Shown in pieces: positions 9,015-17,850 of a stretch of 42,991 nt of DNA. The notes under the pieces were generated by a model that ran no database searches, was not told where the DNA came from, and worked only from the letters and a program-made list of their open reading frames with translations. A program made the translations under genes and the position numbers. Source of the stretch: Paludibacteraceae bacterium (GTDB lineage: Bacteria; Bacteroidota; Bacteroidia; Bacteroidales; Paludibacteraceae); assembly GCA_017448345.1 (NCBI GenBank), contig JAFSLP010000040.1, positions 1 through 42,991 of the forward strand. Reading direction: 5' to 3'. Within the stretch, counting starts at the first letter, position 1. Every line of letters begins with the position of its first letter.

Positions 9015-10239
9015 ATTTGTCGTACGGGCAGGACATCTTGATATAGTTCTCGGTGAATCCGTACATCAGTCCGCCGTTTTTCTTGCTCTCCCAAAGAACG
9101 GTGGCTTCATATCCCTCATGTTCACGATAGAACTGTTCTGTCTTTCGCGCCGAGAGGGCATGCAGTTCCTTGCTCCTGCGCTCACGTTCCCGCTGTGGTA
9201 CGACCGTCAGGTCCATCTCCAGCATCCGTGTGTTTGCCCGCTCGGAATAGGTGAAGACATGCAGTTGCGACACCGGCAGCGACTCAATGAAACGGACGTA
9301 GTCCTGCCAGTACTCGTCCGTCTCTCCGCGCACCCCCACCATACAGTCCACACCGATGAACGCGTGCGGCATGACGGATTTGATATGCGCGACACGTTCT
9401 GCAAACAGTTCCCGCGTATAGCGTCTGCCCATGATTTTCAGCATGTCATTGCTGCCGGACTGCAAGGGGATATGAAAATGCGGTGCAAAATGTGCGCTAT
9501 GAGCCACAAAATCAATAATTTCATCACTCAGCAGGTTGGGTTCGCAACTCGAAATACGGATGCGGAAATCACCGTTAATGAGGTCCAATGCTTTTATCAG
9601 GTCAATGAAATGTTCGTTGGTGGAACGCCCGAAATCGCCGATGTTGACCCCTGTCAGAATCAGCTCTTTGGCTCCATCGCGGATGGCTTCCGCAGCCTGT
9701 GCAACGACCGATGAAACCGAAGGATTACGGCTTTTTCCACGCGCAAGCGGAATGGTACAATAACTGCAGAAATAGTTGCAGCCGTCCTGCACTTTGAGGA
9801 AACAGCGCGTGCGGTCGTCCTTGCTGTACGCCGCGTGAAAATCATCTATCTCGCGGATGGCGGAGGTGAATACAGGTGTTGCCTGTGAGACGTGAACGGA
9901 GTGTTCAATCTCCCTGACAAACTCCGGCAGGTTGAATTTCTCGTTCTGCCCCAATACATAATCCACCCCCTCGATATGCGCGATTTCATCGGGTTTGAGC
10001 TGGGCGTAGCAACCCGTGACAATGAGTATCGCATTGGGATTTTCGCGGCGGATACGGTGAATGAGCTGGCGGTCCTTATGGTCTGCCGCATCCGTAACCG
10101 AGCAGGTGTTGATGACGCATATGTCCGCCTGCTCACCTTTCGCAGCACGTGTATGTCCGCGTTCAATGAGTGCTTTGCCGAGGGCGCTTGATTCGGCAAA
10201 ATTCAATTTGCAACCTAATGTAGAAAACGATATTTTCAT
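8968..10239 (-). CDS. mtaB: tRNA (N6-threonylcarbamoyladenosine(37)-C2)-methylthiotransferase MtaB
   Basis: 423 residues from the ATG at 10239. The frame could extend to 10293, but that ATG lies upstream of the promoter's -7 box. The UPF0004 domain has three Cys ligands (LGCKLN at residue 10, INTCSVT, TGCYAQL). The radical-SAM motif is CNYFCSYC (C-x3-C-x2-C), and a TRAM-like C-terminus follows (YEATVLWESKKNGG). The enzyme converts t6A37 to ms2t6A in ANN-decoding tRNAs, using two 4Fe-4S clusters and SAM. It is transcribed divergently from nadE and converges on the HprK-like gene with a 47-base overlap of coding ends. Confidence 0.93.
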   Translation of the reverse strand: MKISFSTLGCKLNFAESSALGKALIERGHTRAAKGEQADICVINTCSVTDAADHKDRQLIHRIRRENPNAILIVTGCYAQLKPDEIAHIEGVDYVLGQNEKFNLPEFVREIEHSVHVSQATPVFTSAIREIDDFHAAYSKDDRTRCFLKVQDGCNYFCSYCTIPLARGKSRNPSVSSVVAQAAEAIRDGAKELILTGVNIGDFGRSTNEHFIDLIKALDLINGDFRIRISSCEPNLLSDEIIDFVAHSAHFAPHFHIPLQSGSNDMLKIMGRRYTRELFAERVAHIKSVMPHAFIGVDCMVGVRGETDEYWQDYVRFIESLPVSQLHVFTYSERANTRMLEMDLTVVPQRERERRSKELHALSARKTEQFYREHEGYEATVLWESKKNGGLMYGFTENYIKMSCPYDKSKVNTFERIVVRHQD

Positions 10240-10250
10240 AAAATAGAGTG

Positions 10251-10282
10251 CAAAGATACGCTTTTTCTTGCAAATATGCAAA
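10251..10282 (-). promoter_or_regulatory. Promoter of mtaB
   Basis: Reverse strand: TTTG (10282-10279), 20 bases, TATCTTTG (10258-10251). Transcription should start near 10244, leaving almost no leader before the ATG at 10239. Confidence 0.8.
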
Positions 10283-10295
10283 TTTTTTTGCATAT
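10274..10295. promoter_or_regulatory. 9-bp perfect palindrome between the two -33 boxes
   Basis: ATATGCAAA (10274-10282) and TTTGCATAT (10287-10295) are inverted copies separated by TTTT. Each arm contains the -33 box of one divergent promoter (mtaB and nadE), so a dimeric protein here could touch both. It may also just reflect two back-to-back copies of a preferred extended -33 sequence (TTTGCATAT). Confidence 0.6.
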
Positions 10296-10318
10296 ATGTA
10301 TTTTTTTTTGTACCTTTG
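10287..10318 (+). promoter_or_regulatory. Promoter of the nadE-mur run
   Basis: TTTG (10287-10290), 20 bases, TACCTTTG (10311-10318). Start of transcription near 10325, about 35 bases before the nadE ATG. No second consensus promoter was found in the short gaps downstream as far as 21088. Confidence 0.85.
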
Positions 10319-10359
10319 TGCGCTAAAATGTAGTATAATCGTTAAAGAAGCAAGAACAA

Positions 10360-12291
10360 ATGGTAAACAACCTCGGTTTTGTTCGTGTGGCGGCAGCCGT
10401 GCCGACCATGCGTGTCGCGGACTGCAAGTACAACGCGGAGCAAATCAAACTGCAGATACAAGATGCGATAGACGAAGGCGTGGAGGTCATCTGTTTCCCG
10501 GAACTGAGTATCACCGGTTACACTTGCGCTGACCTTTTCTTCACCCAGCAGCTCCAGCAGAGTTGCATGCGTGAGCTGGAGTCATTGTGTGATTTCACGC
10601 GAGGCAAGGCGATTATTGTCCTTGTAGGCGCGCCGCTGCAGGTGGACAACGACCTTTTCAACTGCGCTTTTGTGATGACAGACGGAGAGGTCATCGGCGT
10701 AGTGCCGAAAGTCAATCTGCCCAACACGGGCGAGTTCTACGAGAAACGCTGGTTCACGTCCGGCCGTGCGACCCGTGAGTACGCGCCCGGCGGAGTAGTG
10801 CCGCGTATCCCGTTGGTGGAGTTATGGAGCGGGGAAGTGCCATTTGGCACCGATCTCCTTTTCTGTACACGCCATTATGCTTTCGGTCTGGAGATATGCG
10901 AGGACCTCTGGTCTCCGTTGCCGCCGTCCACCCAACTGGCTATCCAAGGGGCGGAACTGGTGTTCAACCTGTCCAGTTCCAACTGCTTGGTGGGAAAGAA
11001 TGACTTCCGCCGCCAGATGATAAAACAACAATCGGCACGTGTACATTGCGGATATATCTATACCTCGTCAGGAGTAGGCGAAAGCACGACGGATGTCGTT
11101 TTTTCAGGCAGTACGTATATCGCCGAGAACGGCGAGATGCTTCAGGAGGGCGAGCGTTTTCTGCGGTCCAACTCGTTGGTGATTCAGGAGATAGACATCG
11201 AGCGTCTGCGCACGGACCGGCAGCGCAACACCAATTTCACCAAGGACAAGACAGGTCATTACCGCCATATCAACGTGGCACCCATAGAGCGTGAAGAGGA
11301 GTTTACGGCTCCGACGCACCGTGTGTTCTCTCCCTCGCCTTTCCTTCCGAAGAAAGGCGAAGAGGACCAATACTGCATGGATATCTTCTCCATTCAGACG
11401 AGTGCTCTTGCGCGCCGTTGGGAACACACCCATTCCGAGACGCTTGAGGTGGGTATCTCCGGTGGTCTGGACAGTACGCTGGCGTTGCTTGTGTGCGTGT
11501 TAACGGCAGATATGCTCGGGTATGAGCGCACACGTATCGTGGGTGTCACCATGCCCGGTTTCGGCACATCCGACCGTACGTACCACAATGCCATCCGGCT
11601 GATGAAGTTATTAGGCGTGACGCATCGCGAGATATCCATCCGCGAGATGACCACCCAGCATCTGCAGGACATCGCTCATGACATGGACAAGCACGATATT
11701 ACTTATGAGAACGCACAAGCGCGCATACGTACGTTGATACTGATGAATCTTGCCAACGAGCTGAACGGCATGGTGGTCGGCACCGGCGACCTCAGCGAAC
11801 TGGCACTCGGCTGGTGTACCTATAACGGCGACCAGATGTCGATGTACGGCGTGAATGCGGGCATCCCCAAAACCCTCGTACGGTATCTTGTCAAATATGC
11901 AGCGGAGAACCTCTTCGGCGAGGAACTGCGCCAAGTGCTGCTGGATGTGGTGGATACGCCTGTCTCGCCGGAACTGCTGCCGACAGACGAACAGGGAGAG
12001 ATTGCACAGAAGACAGAGGACAAAGTGGGACCGTACGAGCTGCATGATTTCTTTATCTATTATTTTCTGCGTTTCGGCTTCACCCGCGAGAAAATCAAAT
12101 ACATGGCGGTACAGGCATTCGAGGACCAGTATGACGAAGAGACGATTGACAAATGGCTCTCTGTCTTCATGCGCCGATTCTGCACGCAGCAGTTCAAACG
12201 TACCTGCATGCCGGACGGTCCGAAGGTAGTCAGCGTCAGTCTCTCTCCGCGCGGGGACTGGAGAATGCCGAGCGATGCCTGCTGTATATAA
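10360..12291 (+). CDS. nadE: Glutamine-dependent NAD+ synthetase
   Basis: 643 residues. The N-terminal nitrilase-type glutaminase shows its triad: Glu48 in FPELSITG, Lys117 in VPKVNLPN and Cys180 in EICEDLW. The C-terminal synthetase has the PP-loop SGGLDST at 367-373 and GTGDLSELALGWCTYNGD. The enzyme amidates deamido-NAD+ with ATP and glutamine, the last step of NAD synthesis. A Pro/Ser/Lys/Glu-rich segment (SPSPFLPKKGEE, about 324-335) between the two domains is encoded by a class F hairpin element and looks like an insertion. First gene of a long co-directional run; murB follows after 61 bases that hold a short repeat. Confidence 0.95.
   Translation: MVNNLGFVRVAAAVPTMRVADCKYNAEQIKLQIQDAIDEGVEVICFPELSITGYTCADLFFTQQLQQSCMRELESLCDFTRGKAIIVLVGAPLQVDNDLFNCAFVMTDGEVIGVVPKVNLPNTGEFYEKRWFTSGRATREYAPGGVVPRIPLVELWSGEVPFGTDLLFCTRHYAFGLEICEDLWSPLPPSTQLAIQGAELVFNLSSSNCLVGKNDFRRQMIKQQSARVHCGYIYTSSGVGESTTDVVFSGSTYIAENGEMLQEGERFLRSNSLVIQEIDIERLRTDRQRNTNFTKDKTGHYRHINVAPIEREEEFTAPTHRVFSPSPFLPKKGEEDQYCMDIFSIQTSALARRWEHTHSETLEVGISGGLDSTLALLVCVLTADMLGYERTRIVGVTMPGFGTSDRTYHNAIRLMKLLGVTHREISIREMTTQHLQDIAHDMDKHDITYENAQARIRTLILMNLANELNGMVVGTGDLSELALGWCTYNGDQMSMYGVNAGIPKTLVRYLVKYAAENLFGEELRQVLLDVVDTPVSPELLPTDEQGEIAQKTEDKVGPYELHDFFIYYFLRFGFTREKIKYMAVQAFEDQYDEETIDKWLSVFMRRFCTQQFKRTCMPDGPKVVSVSLSPRGDWRMPSDACCI
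11335..11360 (+). repeat. Class F hairpin element inside nadE
   Basis: TCGCCTTTC (11335-11343) pairs perfectly with GAAAGGCGA (11352-11360) around an 8-base loop, preceded by TCTCCC and followed by AGAGGACC. It falls in the linker between glutaminase and synthetase domains and keeps the frame. Confidence 0.6.
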
Positions 12292-12301
12292 GACCGCTGT
12301 G

Positions 12302-12348
12302 CTGAAAGACTAAAGACCGTTCACTACGTTCACTGAAAGAATAAAGAC
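12302..12348. repeat. nadE-murB spacer repeat
   Basis: A 16-bp sequence, CTGAAAGACTAAAGAC, at 12302-12317 recurs with one mismatch at 12333-12348 (offset 31). Between them GTTCACTAC and GTTCACTG form a smaller repeat. The second copy ends 4 bases before the murB ATG. Words of about 7 bp (CTAAAGA, ATAAAGA) link it loosely to the heptamer arrays. Confidence 0.7.
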
Positions 12349-12352
12349 TAAA

Positions 12353-13354
12353 ATGACAATCAAAGAAAATATATCGTTATTGCCGTACAACACGTTCCGC
12401 ATGGATGTGAAGGCGAAGATTTTTGCAGAGTACAGTTCCGTGGAGGAGTTGCGCGAGCTGCTGACGCGGTATAAGGATGAACGGTTGTTGCATATAGGGC
12501 AGGGGAGTAATCTGCTCTTCACACAGGATTTTGACGGTGTGGTGCTGCATTCCGCCATGCGGCGTGCGCGCTGTGTGTCCGAAGATGCGGACTATGTGTG
12601 GATAGAGGCGGAGAACGGACTTGTGCTCGACGAACTGATAGACCAACTATGCGACATGGGTATCTCCGGCATGGAGAACCTCAGTCATATCCCCGGCGAG
12701 GTAGGTGCTTCGGCGGTACAGAACGTAGGTGCATACGGCGTGGAGGCAAAGGATGTGATTGAGACGGTGCGGACTGTTGCCGTGGCGGACGGAAAGGAAC
12801 GTGTCTTTACAAATGCCGAGTGCCGGTATGGTTACAGGGACAGCATCTTCAAGAACGAACTGCGCGGACAATATATAATCACACATGTCGTATATCGCCT
12901 GAACAAACACCTTAAAGCCCAATTGGACTACGGCAATCTGCGAGGCGAAGCCGGACAACATCCGACAGTGACGGATATTCGCGAAGCGGTTATCCGCATC
13001 CGCAGACAGAAACTGCCGGAGGTGTCGGAAACAGGCTCGGCGGGTTCGTTCTTCAAGAACCCCATCATCTCACACGAGGCGTACGAGCGGCTTACGAGAC
13101 AGATACGGGACGATAGGATTCCGCATTTCGAGCAGGAGGGCGGCGTCAAGATACCTGCCGCTTGGCTCATCGAGCAATGCGGTTGGAAGGGCAGAACGCT
13201 TGGCGGAGCACAGTGCTACGAGAAACAGCCGCTGGTGCTCGTCAACCGCAACAACGCTACGCCGGAGGATATTGTAAATCTTGCTGCCGCTATCTGCAAG
13301 GATGTGAAAGACCGGTTCGGCATAGACATACATCCCGAAGTGAACTACATATAA
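12353..13354 (+). CDS. murB: UDP-N-acetylenolpyruvoylglucosamine reductase
   Basis: 333 residues, type I MurB (Escherichia coli class). The FAD-binding N-terminus has NTFRMDVKA and IGQGSNLLF. IPGEVGASAVQNVGAYG is the flavin-binding segment, GYRDSIFK carries the conserved Arg, GSAGSFFKNP (near residue 232) holds the catalytic Ser, and the terminal HPEVNYI supplies the catalytic Glu. The enzyme reduces enolpyruvyl-UDP-GlcNAc to UDP-MurNAc with NADPH. The next gene is murA, so the two committed steps of peptidoglycan precursor synthesis are adjacent. Its TAA stop is the first three bases of the heptamer array that fills the gap to murA. Confidence 0.96.
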   Translation: MTIKENISLLPYNTFRMDVKAKIFAEYSSVEELRELLTRYKDERLLHIGQGSNLLFTQDFDGVVLHSAMRRARCVSEDADYVWIEAENGLVLDELIDQLCDMGISGMENLSHIPGEVGASAVQNVGAYGVEAKDVIETVRTVAVADGKERVFTNAECRYGYRDSIFKNELRGQYIITHVVYRLNKHLKAQLDYGNLRGEAGQHPTVTDIREAVIRIRRQKLPEVSETGSAGSFFKNPIISHEAYERLTRQIRDDRIPHFEQEGGVKIPAAWLIEQCGWKGRTLGGAQCYEKQPLVLVNRNNATPEDIVNLAAAICKDVKDRFGIDIHPEVNYI

Positions 13355-13386
13355 TTCGTAATTCGTAATTTTTAATTCGTAATTGA
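13352..13386. repeat. Heptamer array filling the murB-murA gap
   Basis: Five 7-bp words in register: TAATTCG twice, TAATTTT, TAATTCG, TAATTGA. A sixth related word, TAAATGG, contains the murA start codon. The murB stop codon TAA is the start of the first word, so the whole gap is repeat. Confidence 0.9.
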
Positions 13387-13389
13387 TAA

Positions 13390-14736
13390 ATGGCTACATT
13401 TATAATAGAAGGCGGACATAAACTGCATGGTTCCATCACTCCGCAGGGCGCGAAGAACGAAGCCCTGCAAGTGCTCTGTGCGGTACTCTTGACCAAAGAG
13501 ACCGTTGTCATTGACAATCTCCCGAATATCCTTGACGTGAATAACCTGATTGACTTGCTTGCGTCCATGGGCGTCACGGTGGAGAAATTGTCGAAAGGCA
13601 AGTTCGCTTTCACGGCGGCAAACCTCGACACGGCATATCTCCGTTCGGCGGATTTTCTGAAGAAATGCAACAAACTGCGCGGTTCGGTGATGCTCATCGG
13701 TCCGCTCTTGGCGAGACTGGGCGAAGTGACGTACGCCAAACCCGGCGGAGACAAAATAGGCCGTCGCCGCTTGGACACACATTTTCAAGGCATGGTCAAT
13801 CTCGGGGCAACATTTACATATGACCAAGAGTTGCTCGCCTATCATTTTGACGGCAAGCGTCTCAAGGGAACGTATATGCTGTTGGACGAGGCGTCCGTCA
13901 CCGGAACCGCCAATATCATCATGGCGGCAGTCATGGCAGAAGGCACCACCACTATCTACAATGCCGCCTGCGAACCGTATGTGCAGCAGCTCTGCCGGAT
14001 GCTCAATGCCATGGGCGCGAAGATTAACGGAGTGGGGAGCAACCTCCTGACCATCGAAGGGGTCAAAACACTGCACGGCGCGCAACATAAACTGCTGCCG
14101 GACATGATTGAGGTAGGTTCGTTTATCGGCATGGCTGCCATCACCGGTTCCGAACTCCGCATCAAAGATTGCAATTATAAAATCCCCTTCGTACATCGTA
14201 CATCGTCCCTTTGTACATCACCCTTGGGTATTATTCCCGATGCTTTCCGCCGTCTCGGTATCCGCATCGACGAAGAAGGCGATGACCTTGTCATCCCTGC
14301 GCAAGAGCACTACCAGATTGAGTCCTTCCTTGACGGCTCTATACTCACCGTGGCGGATGCACCGTGGCCCGGATTGACGCCTGACCTGCTCTCCGTTCTG
14401 CTGGTGGTTGCCACGCAGGCAAAAGGCTCGGTTCTCATCCACCAGAAGATGTTCGAAAGCCGTCTTTTCTTTGTCGATAAACTGATAGACATGGGCGCGC
14501 AGATTATCCTCTGCGACCCGCACAGGGCGGTAGTCATCGGTCATGACCATACGCGACAGCTAAAGCGCAACAACATGACCTCGCCGGACATCCGCGCCGG
14601 TATAGCCATGCTGATTGCCGCCATGAGCGCAGAAGGGACCAGCAAGATTGACCATATAGACCAGATTGACCGCGGTTATGAAGACATCGAGCACCGGTTG
14701 AACGCCATCGGCGCCTGCATCCGAAGAGAGGATTGA
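13390..14736 (+). CDS. murA: UDP-N-acetylglucosamine 1-carboxyvinyltransferase with Asp at the catalytic Cys position
   Basis: 448 residues. MurA landmarks are GGHKLHGSITPQGAKNEAL at the N-terminus (Lys-Asn of the substrate site), YAKPGGDKIGRRRLDTH in the catalytic loop, and SPDIRAGIAMLIAA near the C-terminus. In most bacteria the loop reads PGGCAIG; here residue 121 is Asp. An Asp at this site is active in Mycobacterium and Chlamydia and does not react with fosfomycin, so resistance is expected. Residues 267-276 (VHRTSSLCTS) are encoded by a heptamer array and appear inserted before LGIIPDAFRRLGI. The enzyme joins enolpyruvate to UDP-GlcNAc, the step before MurB. Confidence 0.95.
   Translation: MATFIIEGGHKLHGSITPQGAKNEALQVLCAVLLTKETVVIDNLPNILDVNNLIDLLASMGVTVEKLSKGKFAFTAANLDTAYLRSADFLKKCNKLRGSVMLIGPLLARLGEVTYAKPGGDKIGRRRLDTHFQGMVNLGATFTYDQELLAYHFDGKRLKGTYMLLDEASVTGTANIIMAAVMAEGTTTIYNAACEPYVQQLCRMLNAMGAKINGVGSNLLTIEGVKTLHGAQHKLLPDMIEVGSFIGMAAITGSELRIKDCNYKIPFVHRTSSLCTSPLGIIPDAFRRLGIRIDEEGDDLVIPAQEHYQIESFLDGSILTVADAPWPGLTPDLLSVLLVVATQAKGSVLIHQKMFESRLFFVDKLIDMGAQIILCDPHRAVVIGHDHTRQLKRNNMTSPDIRAGIAMLIAAMSAEGTSKIDHIDQIDRGYEDIEHRLNAIGACIRRED
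14188..14216 (-). repeat. GTACAAA-family array inside murA (antisense orientation)
   Basis: Read on the reverse strand the words are GTACAAA, GGGACGAT, GTACGAT and GTACGAA: layout 7-8-7-7. The same layout is found in dsbD, the pectate lyase tail and rlmD. The host gene runs on the other strand, so it reads the complement (VHRTSSLCTS). Confidence 0.8.
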
Positions 14737-14781
14737 TTAACATGGCAAAGTGGTAAAAACAGATAAAGGTGAGTAAAAAAT

Positions 14782-15810
14782 ATGACACCGTTAGACAAAC
14801 AAACATTATTCTTATTGTATGATGCGCCAGACAATACGGCTCAGGTGCAAGTGGTTGTGCGAGATGAGACAATCTGGATGACGCAAAAAGCAATGGCAAC
14901 GCTTTTTGATGTTAACGTGCCTGCAATCAGCAAGCATCTGAAGAATATATTTGAAAGTGGAGAACTTAATGAAAATACGACAGTTTCCAAAATGGAAATA
15001 GTCGTGAATCGTGGTTTTAGAGGAGAGGTAAAAGAAGAAATAGATTTCTACAACCTCGATGCTATTATCTCCGTTGGATACCGTGTCAATTCTACACGTG
15101 CAACGCGTTTCCGTCAATGGGCGACTAAAATCCTGAACGAATATATCCGCAAAGGCTTTGTGCTGGATGATGAGCGTCTTAAACAAGGCAAAACAGTCTT
15201 CGGACAGGATTATTTCCGTGAACTCTTGGAGCGCGTTCGTTCCATTCGTGCAAGCGAGCGGCGTATTTGGCAGCAGATAACAGATATTTATGCCGAGTGC
15301 AGTATAGATTACGACCCTAAGGCTCCAACTACCCGTGAGTTTTATGCTATGGTGCAAAATCGTTTCCATTATGCGATAACAGGTCAAACGGCAGCAGAGA
15401 TAATCTATACCCACGCAGACCATACGCAAGAACACATGGGACTCCAGACATGGAAGAACTCACCCGACGGTCGCATTTTAAAATCGGATGTTACAATAGC
15501 AAAAAATTATTTGGACGAAAAACAAATCCGTCGCTTGGAACGGGCTGTATCGGGATATTTTGACTACATAGAAGACTTGATTGAAAGGGAGAATACGTTT
15601 AATATGGAGCAGTTTGCCGCCAGTGTGAATGAGTTTCTTTCCTTCCGCAGATATAATATTCTGCCGGATAAAGGTCGCGTTTCTAAGGCGCAAGCTGATG
15701 AAAAGGCGGAAGCCGAGTACGATATTTTCAATCGTACGCAATCCATCACCTCTGATTTCGACAGAGAAATTAAAAGAATGATAGAACAAAACGAAAACAA
15801 TAACGAATGA
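14782..15810 (+). CDS. RhuM family protein (virulence RhuM / Fic-associated type)
   Basis: 342 residues. The N-terminal half matches the RhuM family first named from Salmonella pathogenicity island 3: [33 protein letters not shown], then [42 protein letters not shown]. The N-terminus looks like a DNA-binding fold; biochemical function is unknown. The C-terminus is charged and probably helical. The gene is visibly more AT-rich than its neighbours and sits between murA (45 bases away) and dsbD (4-base overlap), a sign of acquisition into a housekeeping run. Relatives often occur in accessory regions, sometimes beside restriction-modification or toxin genes; none is seen here. Confidence 0.85.
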   Translation: MTPLDKQTLFLLYDAPDNTAQVQVVVRDETIWMTQKAMATLFDVNVPAISKHLKNIFESGELNENTTVSKMEIVVNRGFRGEVKEEIDFYNLDAIISVGYRVNSTRATRFRQWATKILNEYIRKGFVLDDERLKQGKTVFGQDYFRELLERVRSIRASERRIWQQITDIYAECSIDYDPKAPTTREFYAMVQNRFHYAITGQTAAEIIYTHADHTQEHMGLQTWKNSPDGRILKSDVTIAKNYLDEKQIRRLERAVSGYFDYIEDLIERENTFNMEQFAASVNEFLSFRRYNILPDKGRVSKAQADEKAEAEYDIFNRTQSITSDFDREIKRMIEQNENNNE

Positions 15811-17408
15811 AACGGATTCTATTTATACTGTTCGCATACCTGCCGGTGTTGGCGGCAGCGCAGATGGTCCAACCCACTAAATGGACCGCAGAAGAAACCG
15901 GCGACAGCGTACGGCTGAAAGCCACGATAGAGGAAGGATGGCATATGACCATCATCGAGTTCGGCGACCGTGAGTTTGACGAGGAATACAAAGACTCCTT
16001 TGTGCTGACTGTGGCAAAAGCCGACCTCACACCTATCCGCTTCAACAGCTGCAACGATGTGATGTGTACCGCACCTGAGGTGTGGGAATGGAGCAATGTA
16101 CAAAGTGACAATGTACAAAGTACAAAAGAAATGCCAAGTACTGCCGGCGATCACTCTCTGTGGGTGATTTTCCTGTTAGGACTGTTAGGAGGATTGCTTG
16201 CTATCTTCACGCCCTGCGTATGGCCGATTATACCGATGACCGTATCTTTCTTCCTCAAAAAAGGCGGCGGCATGAGAGATGCCGTTCTCTATGGACTGAG
16301 TATCATCATCCTCTATGTCGGTCTGGGGCTCTTGGTTACTGTTATCTTCGGTGCATCGGCACTCAATGACCTGAGTACCAACGCGGTGGTGAATATCTTC
16401 TTCTTCCTGATATTGGTGCTCTTTGCGCTTTCGTTCTTCGGGCTGTTTGAGATAACATTGCCGGACAGCTGGTCCACCGCCATGGATAGCAAAGCGCGTA
16501 GCACAGGCGGTTTCCTGAGTATTCTGCTGATGGCATTCACGCTGGTCATTGTCTCTTTCTCTTGCACGGGACCGATTATCGGCACGCTGTTAGTGGAGGC
16601 GGCAGGCAAGTCTTTATTGGCTCCGGCGATAGGTATGTTAGGCTTCTCGATAGCGCTGGCACTGCCGTTCTCGCTGTTTGCCATGTTCCCGCAGTGGCTC
16701 AAGCAGGCACCCAAGTCCGGAGACTGGATGACGAGTTTCAAAGTGGTCCTCGCGTTTTTGGAGCTTGCTCTCTCGCTCAAGTTCCTCTCTGTGGCGGACA
16801 TGGCGTACGGGTGGGGTATATTACCGCGGTGGCTGTTTATCGCCATCTGGATTGCCTGTTTCGCGGGCATCGGAATCTATCTGCTATGGAATATCCGCAA
16901 CGTATCTACCACCCGCAAAATCATCCGTGTGCTTGTCATCATACCTTCTCTCGCTTTTGCCGGTTATCTGGTGCCCGGTCTGTGGGGTGCACCCGTCAAA
17001 GCCATCAGCGCTTTTGCTCCGCCGATGGAGATAGAAGGACGCGTGGTGTTTAACGACTACGAGGAAGGGATGGCATTTGCACGCCAGACAGGCAAACCGG
17101 TCATCCTCGATTTCACCGGCTACGGTTGTGTCAACTGCCGGAAGATGGAAGCCTTTGTGCTGGATAACGACTCCGTCAAAGAAAGACTGAAGAACTACGT
17201 CTTCATCGAGCTCTATGTGGATGACCGCATAGATGCGGACAGCGACGGCGAGAGTGAAGGCACGGAGAACAGCCGCATCCAGCGTGAGCAGTTCGGCTCG
17301 AACGCACAGCCGTTCTTCGTGCAACTGGATGCCAAGGGCAACCAAGTGGCTGAACCGATGGCGTTCACCACCGAACCGATGGAATTTATCGAATGGCTGA
17401 AATACTGA
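15807..17408 (+). CDS. DsbD-type thiol:disulfide interchange protein
   Basis: 533 residues. A signal peptide (1-18) precedes a compact N-terminal domain with [21 protein letters not shown] and a Cys pair (FNSCNDVMC). About eight membrane segments follow; the first has [12 protein letters not shown] and the fourth SCTGPIIG, the two Cys of the DsbD transmembrane relay. The C-terminal periplasmic thioredoxin domain has CVNC (Cys441, Cys444). The protein carries electrons from cytosolic thioredoxin to periplasmic acceptors. Residues 98-107 ([11 protein letters not shown]) between the first domain and the membrane part come from a heptamer array. The N-terminal domain looks shorter than in common DsbD proteins. 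Starts inside the rhuM-like stop (ATGA). Confidence 0.9.
   Translation: MKRILFILFAYLPVLAAAQMVQPTKWTAEETGDSVRLKATIEEGWHMTIIEFGDREFDEEYKDSFVLTVAKADLTPIRFNSCNDVMCTAPEVWEWSNVQSDNVQSTKEMPSTAGDHSLWVIFLLGLLGGLLAIFTPCVWPIIPMTVSFFLKKGGGMRDAVLYGLSIIILYVGLGLLVTVIFGASALNDLSTNAVVNIFFFLILVLFALSFFGLFEITLPDSWSTAMDSKARSTGGFLSILLMAFTLVIVSFSCTGPIIGTLLVEAAGKSLLAPAIGMLGFSIALALPFSLFAMFPQWLKQAPKSGDWMTSFKVVLAFLELALSLKFLSVADMAYGWGILPRWLFIAIWIACFAGIGIYLLWNIRNVSTTRKIIRVLVIIPSLAFAGYLVPGLWGAPVKAISAFAPPMEIEGRVVFNDYEEGMAFARQTGKPVILDFTGYGCVNCRKMEAFVLDNDSVKERLKNYVFIELYVDDRIDADSDGESEGTENSRIQREQFGSNAQPFFVQLDAKGNQVAEPMAFTTEPMEFIEWLKY
16098..16126 (+). repeat. GTACAAA-family array inside the dsbD-like gene
   Basis: Words GTACAAA, GTGACAAT, GTACAAA, GTACAAA in layout 7-8-7-7, the cleanest copy in the window. 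In frame, it encodes [10 protein letters not shown] in the linker between the periplasmic domain and the first membrane segment. Confidence 0.88.
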
Positions 17409-17409
17409 C

Positions 17410-17850
17410 ATGAGGAAGTGGATTTTTATAGGGTTTCTGGTGCTCTCTGCAACTATAATTGCAGATGACTACATGGAATGGAACTGGCCTGTCACGGATG
17501 CTCCGCCGGAGTTTCCGGGCGGTCAGAAGGCACTTTTAAAGTATATGTCAGACAGCATACATTACCCCGAAGAAGCCAGAAAGAACCATGAGGAAGGACA
17601 AGTTGTCGTGCAGTTTGTCGTGGATTCGCTGGGTAATGTGTGCGAGACGGCGGTTTACAGGTCTTGCGGCGTACCGGCGCTTGACGCAGAAGCCGTCCGG
17701 GTATGTCAGTCTATGCCCCGATGGAAACCGGCGTGGCGGATTGTGAATTATAACACAGGGGAGAGACGCACTCTCAGAACAAGATACACGGTTCCTATAC
17801 ATTTCCGCCTGCCGGAAGACGAACAAAAAGACAAAACAACTATACAATGA
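17410..17850 (+). CDS. TonB C-terminal domain protein with signal peptide
   Basis: 146 residues. An N-terminal hydrophobic segment (about 5-17) is followed directly by a TonB C-terminal domain: PPEFPGGQKALLKYMSDSIHYPEEARKNHEEGQVVVQFVVDSLGNV, ending with YTVPIHFRLPED. The PEFPGG start is typical of Bacteroidota energy-transducer-like proteins. There is no proline-rich spacer and no ExbBD nearby, so energy coupling is doubtful; a periplasmic binding role is as likely. One base separates it from the dsbD stop, and its stop overlaps the rlmB start by four bases. Confidence 0.85.
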   Translation: MRKWIFIGFLVLSATIIADDYMEWNWPVTDAPPEFPGGQKALLKYMSDSIHYPEEARKNHEEGQVVVQFVVDSLGNVCETAVYRSCGVPALDAEAVRVCQSMPRWKPAWRIVNYNTGERRTLRTRYTVPIHFRLPEDEQKDKTTIQ

